Below, in pieces: positions 33,614-42,974 of a DNA stretch of 64,000 nt. A model generated the notes under the pieces. The model saw only the letters and a program-made list of their open reading frames with translations, had not been told where the DNA came from and searched no databases. Location: contig JAJQCF010000009.1 in NCBI GenBank assembly GCA_021202845.1, positions 1-64,000 of the forward strand. The letters are read 5' to 3'. This DNA is from Oscillospiraceae bacterium (GTDB lineage Bacteria; Bacillota; Clostridia; Oscillospirales; Oscillospiraceae). Within the stretch, counting starts at the first letter, position 1; each line of letters starts with the position of its first letter. The position numbers and the translations under genes are program-made.

Positions 33614-34930
33614 TTATAATACGAAAAACTTCATCATGTAGCGCGCCGTGCCAAGCTGACGCCGACAGTTTTTAAGAAACACTCCATATATCTCTCGGCA
33701 CTGTGCGCACTGCTCGTCTGTCGGCGCCGCGCCGCCGTATCTGGCCTGAATGAAAATGTATGTCAGCTCTTCCAGCCCGCAGGTGTTTTCCAAGTACCGC
33801 GACAGCGGCTCGGAGCAGCGGCTGAGGTACTCAAGCGACGTTTCGTTGACGCGCATTTCCCAGCCCAAGCGCTTGAAGCGCTTGAGGTAGAACCTGTACA
33901 GCCTGCATATCTGCTCGCTCGGCGGCAAAGCCGCCAGCTTGTTCATTTTCCGCCTGCGCAGAAATATGCGCACAGCGGGAGGCAGAGCAAAAACGAGGAG
34001 TATGAGCAGCGCGGAAAACATCACCTTAGTCAGCGGCGTAATGGTGTAGCTCACGGCAAAGAGCTGCGTCTGTCCGCTTGGCGGCTGCTGCTCGGTATCG
34101 CTGTCGGAGCTCTCCGGCGTGTCCGGCATGGCGGGCAGCGGCGTGTCGCCCTCCTCGGCTTCGCCCGTGTCGTCCACGGTGTCGTCAGTCTCGTCTGTAT
34201 GCAGCTCCTCATTCTCTATATCGAAATAATCCGAAATGCCGGTGTGCTCTAAGATAGAAAACGCAAGGTAGCGCTCTAAAAAGTCCAGCTCCACAGTCGG
34301 GGGAGAGAGGGGACGTATTACAGCACAGTATACCCCGCAGCAGAGCGCAGCGCCCGCCAGAAGCAGGACAACGGCCGCTCTGAACCAACGGAGGAAGTCC
34401 GGCGAAGCCGTGCTGCTGCCCATCGCCTGCGCGCGGAACTGGCGCAAAAGGAAAAGCGCGATGCAGCTGCCCGCAAATAAGAGCCCTGCCCATGTGAAAA
34501 CCTCAAATTCAAAAAATTTCAGCACGGCGCTGACCGAGCAGCCCGCTAAAAACAGCACTGCCGTGCCTATTCTGAAGCGCGAGCAGAGGTAGACCGCCAC
34601 GCAGATGACGATGACCGCCAACCAGTAGATGTAGTGCGCGGTGTCGCTGCCCTCGGCGTCCACGATGTCCACTCCGCGCGCTCTGAGCGCGAGGAACCAC
34701 AGCGCGGCGGCTGCCGCGACTGCGGCGGGAATGAGCGCCATAGTAATTTTGTTGTAGCCGCCGAGGTAAAATACCGCTGTCAGCACGGCGCAGACCGCGA
34801 GCGCCAGAGGAATGCTGTCGGCCATGCTGTCGTGGATATAAAAGCCCTGCGCAATGTTCAGCAGCAGCGAGGCGGAGGCGGCGACGCACGCGAGGTATTC
34901 CCAGACATAGTTTTTCCAATACTGCCTCAT
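33614..34930 (-). CDS. Polytopic membrane protein with DUF4129-like C terminus
   Basis: This 438-residue protein has about six hydrophobic helices in the first 200 residues, a seventh near 315, an acidic extracellular loop, and a cytoplasmic C-terminal helical domain (ICRLYRFYLKRFKRLGW...EYLSRC...LEELTYIFIQARYG). The tail resembles the DUF4129 domain at the end of TgpA-type transglutaminase membrane proteins, but no transglutaminase core is present; that activity may be supplied by the secreted enzyme at the operon's end. ATG 34930 overlaps the DUF58 stop by one base (TGATG), so translation is coupled. Confidence 0.78.
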   Translation of the reverse strand: MRQYWKNYVWEYLACVAASASLLLNIAQGFYIHDSMADSIPLALAVCAVLTAVFYLGGYNKITMALIPAAVAAAAALWFLALRARGVDIVDAEGSDTAHYIYWLAVIVICVAVYLCSRFRIGTAVLFLAGCSVSAVLKFFEFEVFTWAGLLFAGSCIALFLLRQFRAQAMGSSTASPDFLRWFRAAVVLLLAGAALCCGVYCAVIRPLSPPTVELDFLERYLAFSILEHTGISDYFDIENEELHTDETDDTVDDTGEAEEGDTPLPAMPDTPESSDSDTEQQPPSGQTQLFAVSYTITPLTKVMFSALLILLVFALPPAVRIFLRRRKMNKLAALPPSEQICRLYRFYLKRFKRLGWEMRVNETSLEYLSRCSEPLSRYLENTCGLEELTYIFIQARYGGAAPTDEQCAQCREIYGVFLKNCRRQLGTARYMMKFFVL

Positions 34931-36132
34931 CACAGCGCCTCCAGCTCGTCCGCGGAGGAGATTATCCTGCACGCTATGTTGGCGTATTGCAGACGGCGCA
35001 GCTGCGCCGTGCGCTCCTGACGCTCCCTGTCGCCGCAGAGCTTGGGCAGAACAAGAAAGAATATTGGCGTGCGCCCGCCCTGCTTGAGCTTTACCAGCAT
35101 TTCCGCCAGCTCAAGGCTCAGCACGCAGGAGCAGACCACGATGTTGGCCTGACCGTAGGTGCCTTGGCTGTTTTTCAGTATGTCCACAACGCCGTTTTTC
35201 CCGTTCGGCTCCTGAATGTGCATTTCGTCAATAATGCCGTTCAGGGAACGGAAGGACGCGGGAACAAGCCTCGCCGTCTCGCCGTCGGCGCGGCGGAACA
35301 GCAAATCGTAGTCCATGCCCTGCTCCGCGGCGTAGTTTCCCGCCGCCGCGCCGGCTTCGACCACCGCGTCGAACTCGTCCAAGCGCGCGGCGCCGTCCTG
35401 TATTGGTATCTCTAAATTCAGCACAACGGATAGCCCCGTGTTGGAGTAGCTCTCCATTTGCTTTGTCATCAGCCCGTCGGAGTGCGCGGAGAGCTTCCAG
35501 TGTATGTTCTTTATGGGGTCGCCTATGGCGTACTCGCGGACGCCGGTGTAGTCCGAGCCTGTCAGCGGGGACTGCACGCTCATGCGGCGGCTCTCACTCT
35601 GCACATTCGCCGTTACGGGCAGAGACGACAGCGGCACAACGCGCGGCAGCACCTCGACAGTGTAGCTCTTTTCCTCATTATATACGGCCTTGAATATGCC
35701 GAAGGCGTCGGTCAGCTCTATGCGGCGTATTCCGGCGCGGCAGGAGCCTATGTGCAAACAGGCGGCGGAGAAGGAGAACTCGCGCTCCTCGCGCGGCGAG
35801 AGCGTCAGCCACAGGTCGTTCACCTGCTCGTCAAGGCCCTCGGAGCCGCTGAGGAAGAACACAATCCGCACTCCCGCCGTGGGCAGCCCGCCGTTATTTT
35901 TAATGCGTACCTGAAACTCCGCCTCGCCGCCGCGCACACAGCTCAGTGTGTCCGTCTGCACGTCGAAATCCAGTCGGCGGCAGACAAGCCGCAGCCACAC
36001 GAGCGACAGGACGCCGCAGCTGAGCAGCAGAAGCGGCGGACCGTAACCGAAGAGCGAGCTTGTGAGCGCCGCGGGCAGCGCGGAGAGCGCAGTTACGGCG
36101 AGGTATATGAAGAACTTCCATGTAATCCTCAT
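34930..36132 (-). CDS. DUF58 (VWA-like) protein
   Basis: This 400-residue protein has two N-terminal transmembrane helices (FFIYLAVTALSALPAAL, then LLLLSCGVLSLVWLRL) and the DUF58 signature GSDYTGVREYAIGDPIKNIHWKLSA. It is the standard partner of MoxR ATPases. The upstream in-frame extension to 36420 overlaps the permease gene and looks non-coding; ATG 36132 overlaps the permease stop (TAATG) and gives the usual length. Role: probably part of a MoxR-dependent envelope complex, placed here within a metal-chelate importer operon. Confidence 0.9.
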   Translation of the reverse strand: MRITWKFFIYLAVTALSALPAALTSSLFGYGPPLLLLSCGVLSLVWLRLVCRRLDFDVQTDTLSCVRGGEAEFQVRIKNNGGLPTAGVRIVFFLSGSEGLDEQVNDLWLTLSPREEREFSFSAACLHIGSCRAGIRRIELTDAFGIFKAVYNEEKSYTVEVLPRVVPLSSLPVTANVQSESRRMSVQSPLTGSDYTGVREYAIGDPIKNIHWKLSAHSDGLMTKQMESYSNTGLSVVLNLEIPIQDGAARLDEFDAVVEAGAAAGNYAAEQGMDYDLLFRRADGETARLVPASFRSLNGIIDEMHIQEPNGKNGVVDILKNSQGTYGQANIVVCSCVLSLELAEMLVKLKQGGRTPIFFLVLPKLCGDRERQERTAQLRRLQYANIACRIISSADELEAL

Positions 36133-37262
36133 TACGTCCAACCTCTTTTCTGTTGGAGCAGCACGATGATGAGCAGCGGCGTCGTTATGACGGAGATAAT
36201 GCTGCCCATGGAGATTAGGCTGAGGTAGTAATTGAAGCTCAACAGATACATGATTAGTCTGCATACAAGCAGCGTAACGGCTCCCAGCCCCGCGCTGCCC
36301 AGCAGCACGACGCGGAAGTCCGAGCCCAGCCAGTAGCGGCACACATGGGGAATGAGCAGGCTCAGCATACCTATGTTGCCGTAGTTCACCTGCGCCACGG
36401 ACTCCATCATGACCGCGCACACCAGCGCGATGAGCCTGAGCCTGTCGGCGCGAATGCCCAGCGTGCGGGAGTCGTCGTCATCGAAGCTGATTGCGTTCAG
36501 CGAAAAGCGCATTGACGAGAGTATAAGCACGCACACCAGCAGCAGACCGTACATGACAAGCAGCGTCTGCGTTTCGTAGGCCGTTGTGCCGTAGGTGTTC
36601 AGCTCCTCAAGTATGAGGTAATCGTCCTCTGTCATATAGTAATACTGATACACCTGCACGAAGTTTTGGACTATTCGCATAAACACTGTCCCCACGAGCA
36701 GCATATCCGTGACGGAGGACTTTTTTCCGCCCATGAGCCGCGAGATGATGTAGATGATTAAAAGGCTGCCGAGGGAGACAGCGTAGCTGAGCACATAGCG
36801 CATCTGAATCATCTGGTATATGCTTGAGGAGTAGGTAATGACGAGAATCATGTTGACAATATTGACGCTGGAGGAGACGCCGAGCATGGAGGCGGTGGCA
36901 ATGGGGTTGCGGAAAACGCACTGCACAACGCCGCCCGCCATGGAGAGCACAGCGCCCGTAACGATGACGAGCAGCGCGGACTTGAACATTCCCACAGTCT
37001 CATAGTAATAGCTGTGTCCGCTTATAATGTCCGCGGCGGACAGACTGCCCCAGCCGAACAGGTCTACCAGCGTGACGCGCAGCATGGCGCAGATATTTTT
37101 CACAGCCGTAACAGGGGAGATAAACCCTATAACGGTGGTGCGCATACAGCACATGGCCAAAAACAGCCCTATAACGGCAATGAACATAACGGCAATGCGC
37201 CTGTTCAGCTTTTTTCTGTCTCCGCGGCGCAGCTCCCGCAGGTTATCAAGTCCAGTCTGCAT
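36132..37262 (-). CDS. FecCD-type ABC permease (second)
   Basis: This 376-residue integral membrane protein has about nine to ten helices and the FecCD signatures GGVVQCVFRNPIATASMLGVSS and NYGNIGMLSLLIPHVCRYWLGSDFR. It would pair with the permease encoded just upstream (17-base overlap) as a heterodimer, since the two differ clearly. It carries an unusual loop with SYYYETVGMF and MTEDDYLILEE. It is coupled to the DUF58 gene downstream. Confidence 0.92.
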   Translation of the reverse strand: MQTGLDNLRELRRGDRKKLNRRIAVMFIAVIGLFLAMCCMRTTVIGFISPVTAVKNICAMLRVTLVDLFGWGSLSAADIISGHSYYYETVGMFKSALLVIVTGAVLSMAGGVVQCVFRNPIATASMLGVSSSVNIVNMILVITYSSSIYQMIQMRYVLSYAVSLGSLLIIYIISRLMGGKKSSVTDMLLVGTVFMRIVQNFVQVYQYYYMTEDDYLILEELNTYGTTAYETQTLLVMYGLLLVCVLILSSMRFSLNAISFDDDDSRTLGIRADRLRLIALVCAVMMESVAQVNYGNIGMLSLLIPHVCRYWLGSDFRVVLLGSAGLGAVTLLVCRLIMYLLSFNYYLSLISMGSIISVITTPLLIIVLLQQKRGWT

Positions 37263-38484
37263 GACCGCGCCTCCTATAGTTAATCATGAAGATGAGGAAT
37301 ATAACGCTGCCGACAGCGTTGACGTATGTTCCCACACTGAAATTCATGCCGAACGTGTAGTAGAGCGCAAACGCCAGCAGCATGACTATGCCGCCGAGGA
37401 ACGCGGAGGCGGGCAGAAGGTATTTGTAGTTCGTCCCCACAACAAAGCGCGCGAACTGCGGCACCATCAGACCGACGAAGCTGATTTGCCCGCAGAAAGC
37501 GACGGTAGCGCCGGTCATAAGCGTGGTAAGGATAATCATGATGAGGCGGTCGCGCCCCACGTTGACGCCCATTGAAGCCGCCTCTTCCTCGCCAAAGGCG
37601 ATGACGTTCAGCTTGTTGGACATGAGAAGCAGGATTATGAGGGGGATTATAATGGGTATGGACATGATGAGCAGTGTAAGCGGCGTCGTGATGGTGGTAA
37701 ACTGCCCCGCCAGCATACTGCGTATCTCGGAGCTGGCGGTAGTGGAATAGCCTGTGAGCGTCATGATGTAAACCGCAAGGCTGAGGATTGAGCTTATGGT
37801 TGTTGTGAACACCGAGCCGCCAATCATGAGCGCCACGGTGTCTATCTTGCCCCTGCCGGATATTTTCGCCAGCAGCATGACGACCATGACGACAGCGAAG
37901 CAGCCCGCCATAATGAAAATCTCCTGTATGTACATCTCCGCGATGGAGAGCCCCGCGTAGGTGACGCTCAGGCCGTAATAGCTGTTCACGTTCAGCGTAG
38001 CCACAGATAGGTTCTGAAAAAACAGAATGTAAACGGTGCTGCCCAGCATACCGCCGGAGGTGACGCCGAGCAGGGTGGGCGAGGCCATGGGGTTATGGAA
38101 CAGCCCTTGGTAGCACGCGCCCGCGGCGGCCAGTGCCATGCCGACGACAATGGGCGCGGTGAACTCAACGAGGAAAAAATGAATGCCCGTGGAGAGCTGG
38201 TTGCCGAGAATGAGGTCAACAATGTCGTTGGCTCTCTGCGTCATCTGCTCCACAATTCTTGACAGCCCCCAGCCCTCAAGGAATACGTTGCACGTGAACA
38301 TCACGCAGAGCGCAAACAGCACGACGAGCGCCGCGCCCAGCAGTATGACGCGCCGCTTCTCGCGGCTCACGGAAAGACGGCGCTCCTCCTGTGAGCTGAA
38401 AAGCTGGCTTTCCTGAAGGTCCATATTCAGCCGAATACGCTGGTCTAATTTCCTGCGGTCATTTTCAGATAGCTTCATCGTCAT
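37246..38484 (-). CDS. FecCD-type ABC permease (first)
   Basis: This 412-residue permease has a long charged N-terminal cytoplasmic segment before the first helix, then the FecCD signatures GACYQGLFHNPMASPTLLGVTSG and CGQISFVGLMVPQFARFVVG. It begins in an ATGA overlap with the binding-protein gene and overlaps the second permease by 17 bases. Together they form the membrane core of an iron-siderophore/cobalamin-type importer. Confidence 0.93.
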   Translation of the reverse strand: MTMKLSENDRRKLDQRIRLNMDLQESQLFSSQEERRLSVSREKRRVILLGAALVVLFALCVMFTCNVFLEGWGLSRIVEQMTQRANDIVDLILGNQLSTGIHFFLVEFTAPIVVGMALAAAGACYQGLFHNPMASPTLLGVTSGGMLGSTVYILFFQNLSVATLNVNSYYGLSVTYAGLSIAEMYIQEIFIMAGCFAVVMVVMLLAKISGRGKIDTVALMIGGSVFTTTISSILSLAVYIMTLTGYSTTASSEIRSMLAGQFTTITTPLTLLIMSIPIIIPLIILLLMSNKLNVIAFGEEEAASMGVNVGRDRLIMIILTTLMTGATVAFCGQISFVGLMVPQFARFVVGTNYKYLLPASAFLGGIVMLLAFALYYTFGMNFSVGTYVNAVGSVIFLIFMINYRRRGHADWT

Positions 38485-40169
38485 TCACCCGCAAGGACAG
38501 CCTCAAGCTCGCCGTCAGATAGCTCATAGCTGTAGAATGTGCTGTAGAAGTCCAGAATAATATCCTCCATATCTTCTTGGGTATAGCTGCCGCCAATGGC
38601 ATAGGCCGCCCACACGGATTCAAGGACGCTCTCCACGCTGCCTGCCGTCCACGAGCAGACGCCGCGCGGGTTGACAAGCACGGTATATTCCCCTTGAACT
38701 GAGCTGCGTACTATTTCACCGTAATCGTCAAGGAAGCCGAAGCCGGTAAAGTTTCCGTTGCCGGAAGTGACTTCCCCAAAGTTATGCCAAAGTGTGCTGC
38801 GCTCTATGCCGTCCCTGACCGCCTGACTGCCGGCTACTATTTTTGTGAAGCTGTCGTCAGAGCCGAGCCCTTCGGCGCTGCCCAGCTCCAGCAATGTGAG
38901 CGACGTAAGCCTGTCCGCGGCGGTGCCGGATACGTTTACCGTAGAATAATTGCTGTTTATGGGCGTGAAATAAACTGTTTCTGTCCGCGAAAAGCTGCCG
39001 AGGGAGGTCACATTCGTTACCGACGCCTGCGACAGAAAGCTTGATATGGCCTTGCAGGAGGTCATATTGGCGTTGTTTACAACAGCTGCGCCGTAGCCAT
39101 AGCAGGATGAAGCCTGCGCAATGCTGTAGTAGGCGTCCTCGTCCCAGCCGTCAATGTACATGGTATAACTGCCGCTGCCTGTCGTGGCTTCGGAGACGGC
39201 GGCCAGCGTTTCGTCCACCCACGATATGTACTCCGCGGCAATGCTCACGCTGTCATAGCCGCCCGTGTCTGTGTGGTTGCCCAGTATCTCGCCCAGCAGC
39301 TGCACAATGAGCTTTACGTTTTCCACGCTTGACGGCGCGGGGAGCGTGACGCAGCAGATGCCCTCAGCCTCCAGCTGCTCCACCTGTGCGTTGGAGAGCA
39401 TGGAGCTGCCGGAGAGCTCTATACATACATCGGGGTGCAGCGCTATGAGCTGCTGAAGCTCGGCGCTGCCGAGTATTTTGCTGCCGTCGCCCGACCAGAG
39501 CGCGGGAATATCCGCCAGCTCCGAGAACACGGAAACGGCGAGAGCATTTTCTGTAAGGTCCTCGTTTGCGGCGGCAAGGCAGTCTGCGCCGCCCAGCATG
39601 AGTACGGCGACGGCGGCGTCGCCGACCGCGGCCACGGAGGAGACGTTTTCGGGAACCTCATACACGCTGCCGAAGTCGTCAGCGACAGTGCGCGTGCTCT
39701 GCCCGCCGCTTGTTCCGGCCTCGCCCTCGGCCTCGTCAGACAACCCCGCGTTATCTGTGCCGCCGGACTGCTCTCCGTCCTCCGCCTCGCTCTCTCCGCC
39801 GGAGGCGTCGGCGTCATTGGCGGAGACATTATCCACTCCGGCAGCTTCCGTGCGCTCGGAGGCTTCATCATAATTAGGCTCTCCCGCCGTTTCCTCCGTG
39901 TCCGGCTCGTCCTCGCTGCTGAAAACGGGGTTGGCTTCCTCTTCGTCGTTCTCCCTCTCTGACGCCTCGTCCTTTTCGAGGTCGTGCAGCAGGTCGTCAT
40001 GCTCGCGCTCGGTCATATCGTCAAAGAGACTTTTATCCATATCCGTCTGGTTGGCGCGCACATAGTCATAGACAATGCGCTCAACTACCGCGCTGTCGCG
40101 GCAGGCGGACATGGATAAGAGTATCGTCAGCGAACAGAAAGCCGCGGCTAAACGGCGGAGCTTCAGCAT
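38481..40169 (-). CDS. Lipoprotein solute-binding protein for the FecCD importer
   Basis: This 562-residue protein has a lipoprotein signal (LLSMSAC), an acidic Glu/Asp/Ser-rich spacer of about 140 residues, and a C-terminal domain like the helical-backbone metal-chelate binding proteins (VAAVGDAAVAVLMLGGADCLAA..., LIALHPDVCIEL, VLVNPRGVCSWTAGSVESVLESVW). The long acidic spacer is unusual; it may carry the binding domain away from the membrane through the wall. GGGAGG lies six bases before the ATG. It is coupled to the first permease gene. Confidence 0.87.
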   Translation of the reverse strand: MLKLRRLAAAFCSLTILLSMSACRDSAVVERIVYDYVRANQTDMDKSLFDDMTEREHDDLLHDLEKDEASERENDEEEANPVFSSEDEPDTEETAGEPNYDEASERTEAAGVDNVSANDADASGGESEAEDGEQSGGTDNAGLSDEAEGEAGTSGGQSTRTVADDFGSVYEVPENVSSVAAVGDAAVAVLMLGGADCLAAANEDLTENALAVSVFSELADIPALWSGDGSKILGSAELQQLIALHPDVCIELSGSSMLSNAQVEQLEAEGICCVTLPAPSSVENVKLIVQLLGEILGNHTDTGGYDSVSIAAEYISWVDETLAAVSEATTGSGSYTMYIDGWDEDAYYSIAQASSCYGYGAAVVNNANMTSCKAISSFLSQASVTNVTSLGSFSRTETVYFTPINSNYSTVNVSGTAADRLTSLTLLELGSAEGLGSDDSFTKIVAGSQAVRDGIERSTLWHNFGEVTSGNGNFTGFGFLDDYGEIVRSSVQGEYTVLVNPRGVCSWTAGSVESVLESVWAAYAIGGSYTQEDMEDIILDFYSTFYSYELSDGELEAVLAGE

Positions 40170-40235
40170 TGGTATCCTCCCATTAAGTTACACACAAAAC
40201 TTCAAAAATAAAAAGTAAATAATTTAATTTAACAG

Positions 40236-40278
40236 CGGAGCATTTCACGGAATTTATAGGTTTCCGTGAAATGCTCCG
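40236..40278 (-). promoter_or_regulatory. Long perfect hairpin between the surface-protein gene and the importer operon
   Basis: CGGAGCATTTCACGGAA pairs perfectly over 17 bases with its complement across an eight-base loop, ten bases after the surface-protein stop. There is no immediate T run on the minus strand; the next bases are AT-rich. It could be a leaky terminator or a 3' stabiliser that keeps the surface-protein message more abundant than the importer message. Confidence 0.75.
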
Positions 40279-40287
40279 AGCTTTTGC

Positions 40288-42645
40288 TTAGATGCCGTCA
40301 GCGCGGCAGAGGAATGTCACAATCTGCGCGCGGGTGCAGGTATCCGACGGCGAGAATGTTGTCTCGGACGTGCCGGTGGTGACACCGTTCTCCACAGCCC
40401 AAGCCACCGCCGCGGCATAGGCGTTGGAGGAGGCGACGTCGGTAAAGCCGGCGTCGGCGGACGCTGCCGGACTGCCGGCCAGCTTCCACAGGTATTCGAC
40501 GACCATTGCGCGTGTGCAGGGCGCATTGGGCGAGAATGTTCCGACGCTCTCGTCAATGCCGTTCTCGCGCGCCCACTGCACGGCCTTATAATAATAGTCC
40601 CCGCTGCCAACGTCCGTGAACGTATTGTCAGTCTCAGGCTCCGGAGAGCCCTCGGCGCGCCAGAGGAAGGTTATAATTTGTCCGCGCGTGCAGGTGTCCG
40701 CGGGCGAAAACGTGGTTGCGGTAGTACCAGTGGTGATGCTTCTGTCCACAGCCCAAGAGACTGCTTCAGCGTAATAGCTGTCGGAGGGAACATCAGTAAA
40801 AGAGCCGACATAACCGCTGCCATTGCCTGACAGACCATAACCGTATGTTCCGACTATACTTGTGTCGGGGTTCCAAGCGTGCGCGTTCATGTGTGCCACA
40901 TAGTCGTCCACCAGTTCAGCCAGACCGTCGGTTCCGTAGTAGGCGACGAGCGCGGAGACGTCCACCGCGGAGGAGCCGCTGCCGACGCTGGTGTAATCCG
41001 TTGCTGAGTTGAGAATGTCCGCAAAGCTGGACACGCCGCTGCTGACCACCAGCTGGGCGAGCGTGTAACCCGTTTCACCCTCGCGGTACGCGCCGTTGAG
41101 GTAGACGGAGGTGTTGCTCTGGTTGTTCAGGGCATACTGTATGCCGGTCTGAATTGCGCTGACGATTAAATCCTTGTTATAGACATAATCGCCGCTGGCG
41201 ACCGCGGGGACCTTATCCAGTGCGGAGTCTGTAGCGTCCCATTTCGTGTCAATGTAATACGTGGAGATTGTGTAGGCGGAGTCGTCCTTAATGTGGAAAA
41301 ACTCGTCGAACATATACTCCACGAGCGCGGTCGGGTTGACGGCCGCGGCAACGGTGTCGCCGCTGTCGGCCAGCTCCTGAAGCTGTTCCATGTACATATA
41401 CGCCGTGATGTAGGGTACAAACAGCGGGGTGATGGGAGAGTAGTTATAGCCGTTGGTGCCGGGAATAACGGATTCGTTGGCCGCGTCGATAACAATAGGA
41501 GCGTTGTCTGCGGTATACCCGACCTCTTCCATAAGGCCCTCGACGTAAGCGCGGGTGAGTGTGCTGCCGCCTGCTCCGGCCTGAGTTGTGCCGGTATAGC
41601 CGTAGCCCGCCGCGCCTATGACTATGACGCCAAGACCGTCAATAGCCTTTAGGTCGGCCATTGTGTAGGTGCCGGTTATCCAGTTTACGGTGTTGCCCAC
41701 CGCGTAGCAGTCCGCGCGCACATCGCCGAGGTCGGCGGGGTCGGACAGCGTAAATGTCAGGCCGTCGTCCGTCGTTGAGCTTATATACGCGCCGGTCATT
41801 TTTGTGAGCTTGCCGGAGGAGATGAGCGAGTCGATGTAGTAGGGTATGCCGAAGGCGAACTCCTGAATGTTATAACAAAGAGCCAGCGGGTCGCCGTAGC
41901 GCACGGAGAGGTCAGGGTGCTCTTCAAGGTAGTCGCTGAGCGCGTTGCCCATTTCGACCCAAGAATATGCGCGCGAGGTAACGGTGCCGGTGGACACGTC
42001 GGTAATAAGGGGGTTGTAGTCCGCGTACCCCTCCTGATAGTAGTCCGAGGTCTTGTCCATTTCGTTTTTCACGAAATCTATCTGGTCAAGAACGTCGCTG
42101 TTGAAGCCTATCCAAACGTCAATCTGCTTGTACACGCCGTAGCTGACGCCGCCGTATTCCTCAAGCGCCGTGGACATGACCTGATTCGCGCCGCCGGAGG
42201 AATAAAGACCGTTGCCGTTGGCCATGCCTTGGCTGGAGGTGCCGCCGGAAACTATCTGGTAGTAGGCGTTGCCGTCAAAGTCCTCCGTACCCTCGCGCCG
42301 GTCGCCGGTGTAGCTTGTACCGCCGCTGACGGCGTTGCTGGGATAGAGGTAGTTGTAGTTCCAGATATACGGGTCGGGGTTGTCGTTGATGTCCGTTCCG
42401 GCCATAGTCAGGGTGCCGTCGAACAGGTTGCCGCCAACAACGTCGATTCCGAGCACAAGGGGTATCTCGGAGGAGGCGCGCTGGGCGGTCGTCGTCAGAT
42501 TTCGCGTGCCGTCTGTTGACTCAACCGCCATCGGTTCCTCCGGCAATTCAATCTCGATTGCCAGTGCGGAAACCGACGCTGCGGACAGGCAGGCCGCTGC
42601 CATTGACGCGGCAAGAACCCGCTGTAAAAATCTGCGTGGATTCAT
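40288..42645 (-). CDS. SLH-anchored surface protein, paralogue of the 47648 protein
   Basis: This 785-residue protein has a signal peptide (cleavage near VSALA), a unique region of about 550 residues and three C-terminal SLH domains from about residue 608 (FTDVPSDSYYAEAVSWAVDR, FTDVGSGDYYYKAVQWAREN, FTDVASSNAYAAAVAWAVEN). The unique region is clearly homologous to the 47648 protein: RA-SEIPLV-G, NPDPYIWNYNY, NGLY-SGG-NQ, EF-FGIPYYI-SLI, YNYSPITPLFVPYI and VGTYGYG. LGVIVIGAAGYGYTG followed by APIVID resembles a binding-protein fold. I infer a cell-surface ligand receptor that feeds the importer downstream. ATG 42645 has AAGGAG seven bases upstream. Confidence 0.85.
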   Translation of the reverse strand: MNPRRFLQRVLAASMAAACLSAASVSALAIEIELPEEPMAVESTDGTRNLTTTAQRASSEIPLVLGIDVVGGNLFDGTLTMAGTDINDNPDPYIWNYNYLYPSNAVSGGTSYTGDRREGTEDFDGNAYYQIVSGGTSSQGMANGNGLYSSGGANQVMSTALEEYGGVSYGVYKQIDVWIGFNSDVLDQIDFVKNEMDKTSDYYQEGYADYNPLITDVSTGTVTSRAYSWVEMGNALSDYLEEHPDLSVRYGDPLALCYNIQEFAFGIPYYIDSLISSGKLTKMTGAYISSTTDDGLTFTLSDPADLGDVRADCYAVGNTVNWITGTYTMADLKAIDGLGVIVIGAAGYGYTGTTQAGAGGSTLTRAYVEGLMEEVGYTADNAPIVIDAANESVIPGTNGYNYSPITPLFVPYITAYMYMEQLQELADSGDTVAAAVNPTALVEYMFDEFFHIKDDSAYTISTYYIDTKWDATDSALDKVPAVASGDYVYNKDLIVSAIQTGIQYALNNQSNTSVYLNGAYREGETGYTLAQLVVSSGVSSFADILNSATDYTSVGSGSSAVDVSALVAYYGTDGLAELVDDYVAHMNAHAWNPDTSIVGTYGYGLSGNGSGYVGSFTDVPSDSYYAEAVSWAVDRSITTGTTATTFSPADTCTRGQIITFLWRAEGSPEPETDNTFTDVGSGDYYYKAVQWARENGIDESVGTFSPNAPCTRAMVVEYLWKLAGSPAASADAGFTDVASSNAYAAAVAWAVENGVTTGTSETTFSPSDTCTRAQIVTFLCRADGI

Positions 42646-42819
42646 TTTTCTACTCCTTAATATAAAGATTTTTATAAAACGGCGAATTATTGCGCCCATT
42701 TTATGTTATATAAATGGCGAGGACTAAATGTAATAATATAACAGTAAATTGAGAGAAAATATCTCCTGAAATTAGAATTTAAGTATATTTTCAGCGAAAA
42801 TTATAAAAAAGCACTTTAT

Positions 42820-42848
42820 ACGTTAAACAAAATTCACTAAAATGTCAA
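42820..42848 (-). promoter_or_regulatory. Possible promoter of the surface-protein/importer operon
   Basis: On the minus strand TTGACA is followed 17 bases later by TAACGT. The -35 is perfect, the -10 weak. The implied 5' leader is about 170 bases. The 330-base gap between the divergent genes also contains two copies of CATTTTATGTTA at 42697 and 42913 and is very AT-rich. Confidence 0.35.
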
Positions 42849-42900
42849 GAGTTTTTTCGCTTTTCAGAAAAAAATTCTGCGGACGTTTTTAACGTGCCCC

Positions 42901-42928
42901 TTGACATAATGGCATTTTATGTTACAAT
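42901..42928 (+). promoter_or_regulatory. Promoter of the SurA/PrsA-like lipoprotein gene
   Basis: TTGACA and TACAAT are separated by 16 bases, 46 bases before the ATG at 42975. The spacer contains CATTTTATGTTA, a 12-base word repeated at 42697-42708 near the divergent gene. Confidence 0.75.
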
Positions 42929-42974
42929 CTTGACAAGCCGCAATGGCAATTATTTATGCGGAGGACATTTGAGC

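Noticed and set aside
36133-36420. N-terminal extension of the DUF58 protein
   Set aside because: The extra 96 residues are Arg/His/Ala-rich shadow coding of the permease gene. The TAATG overlap at 36132 is the proper start.
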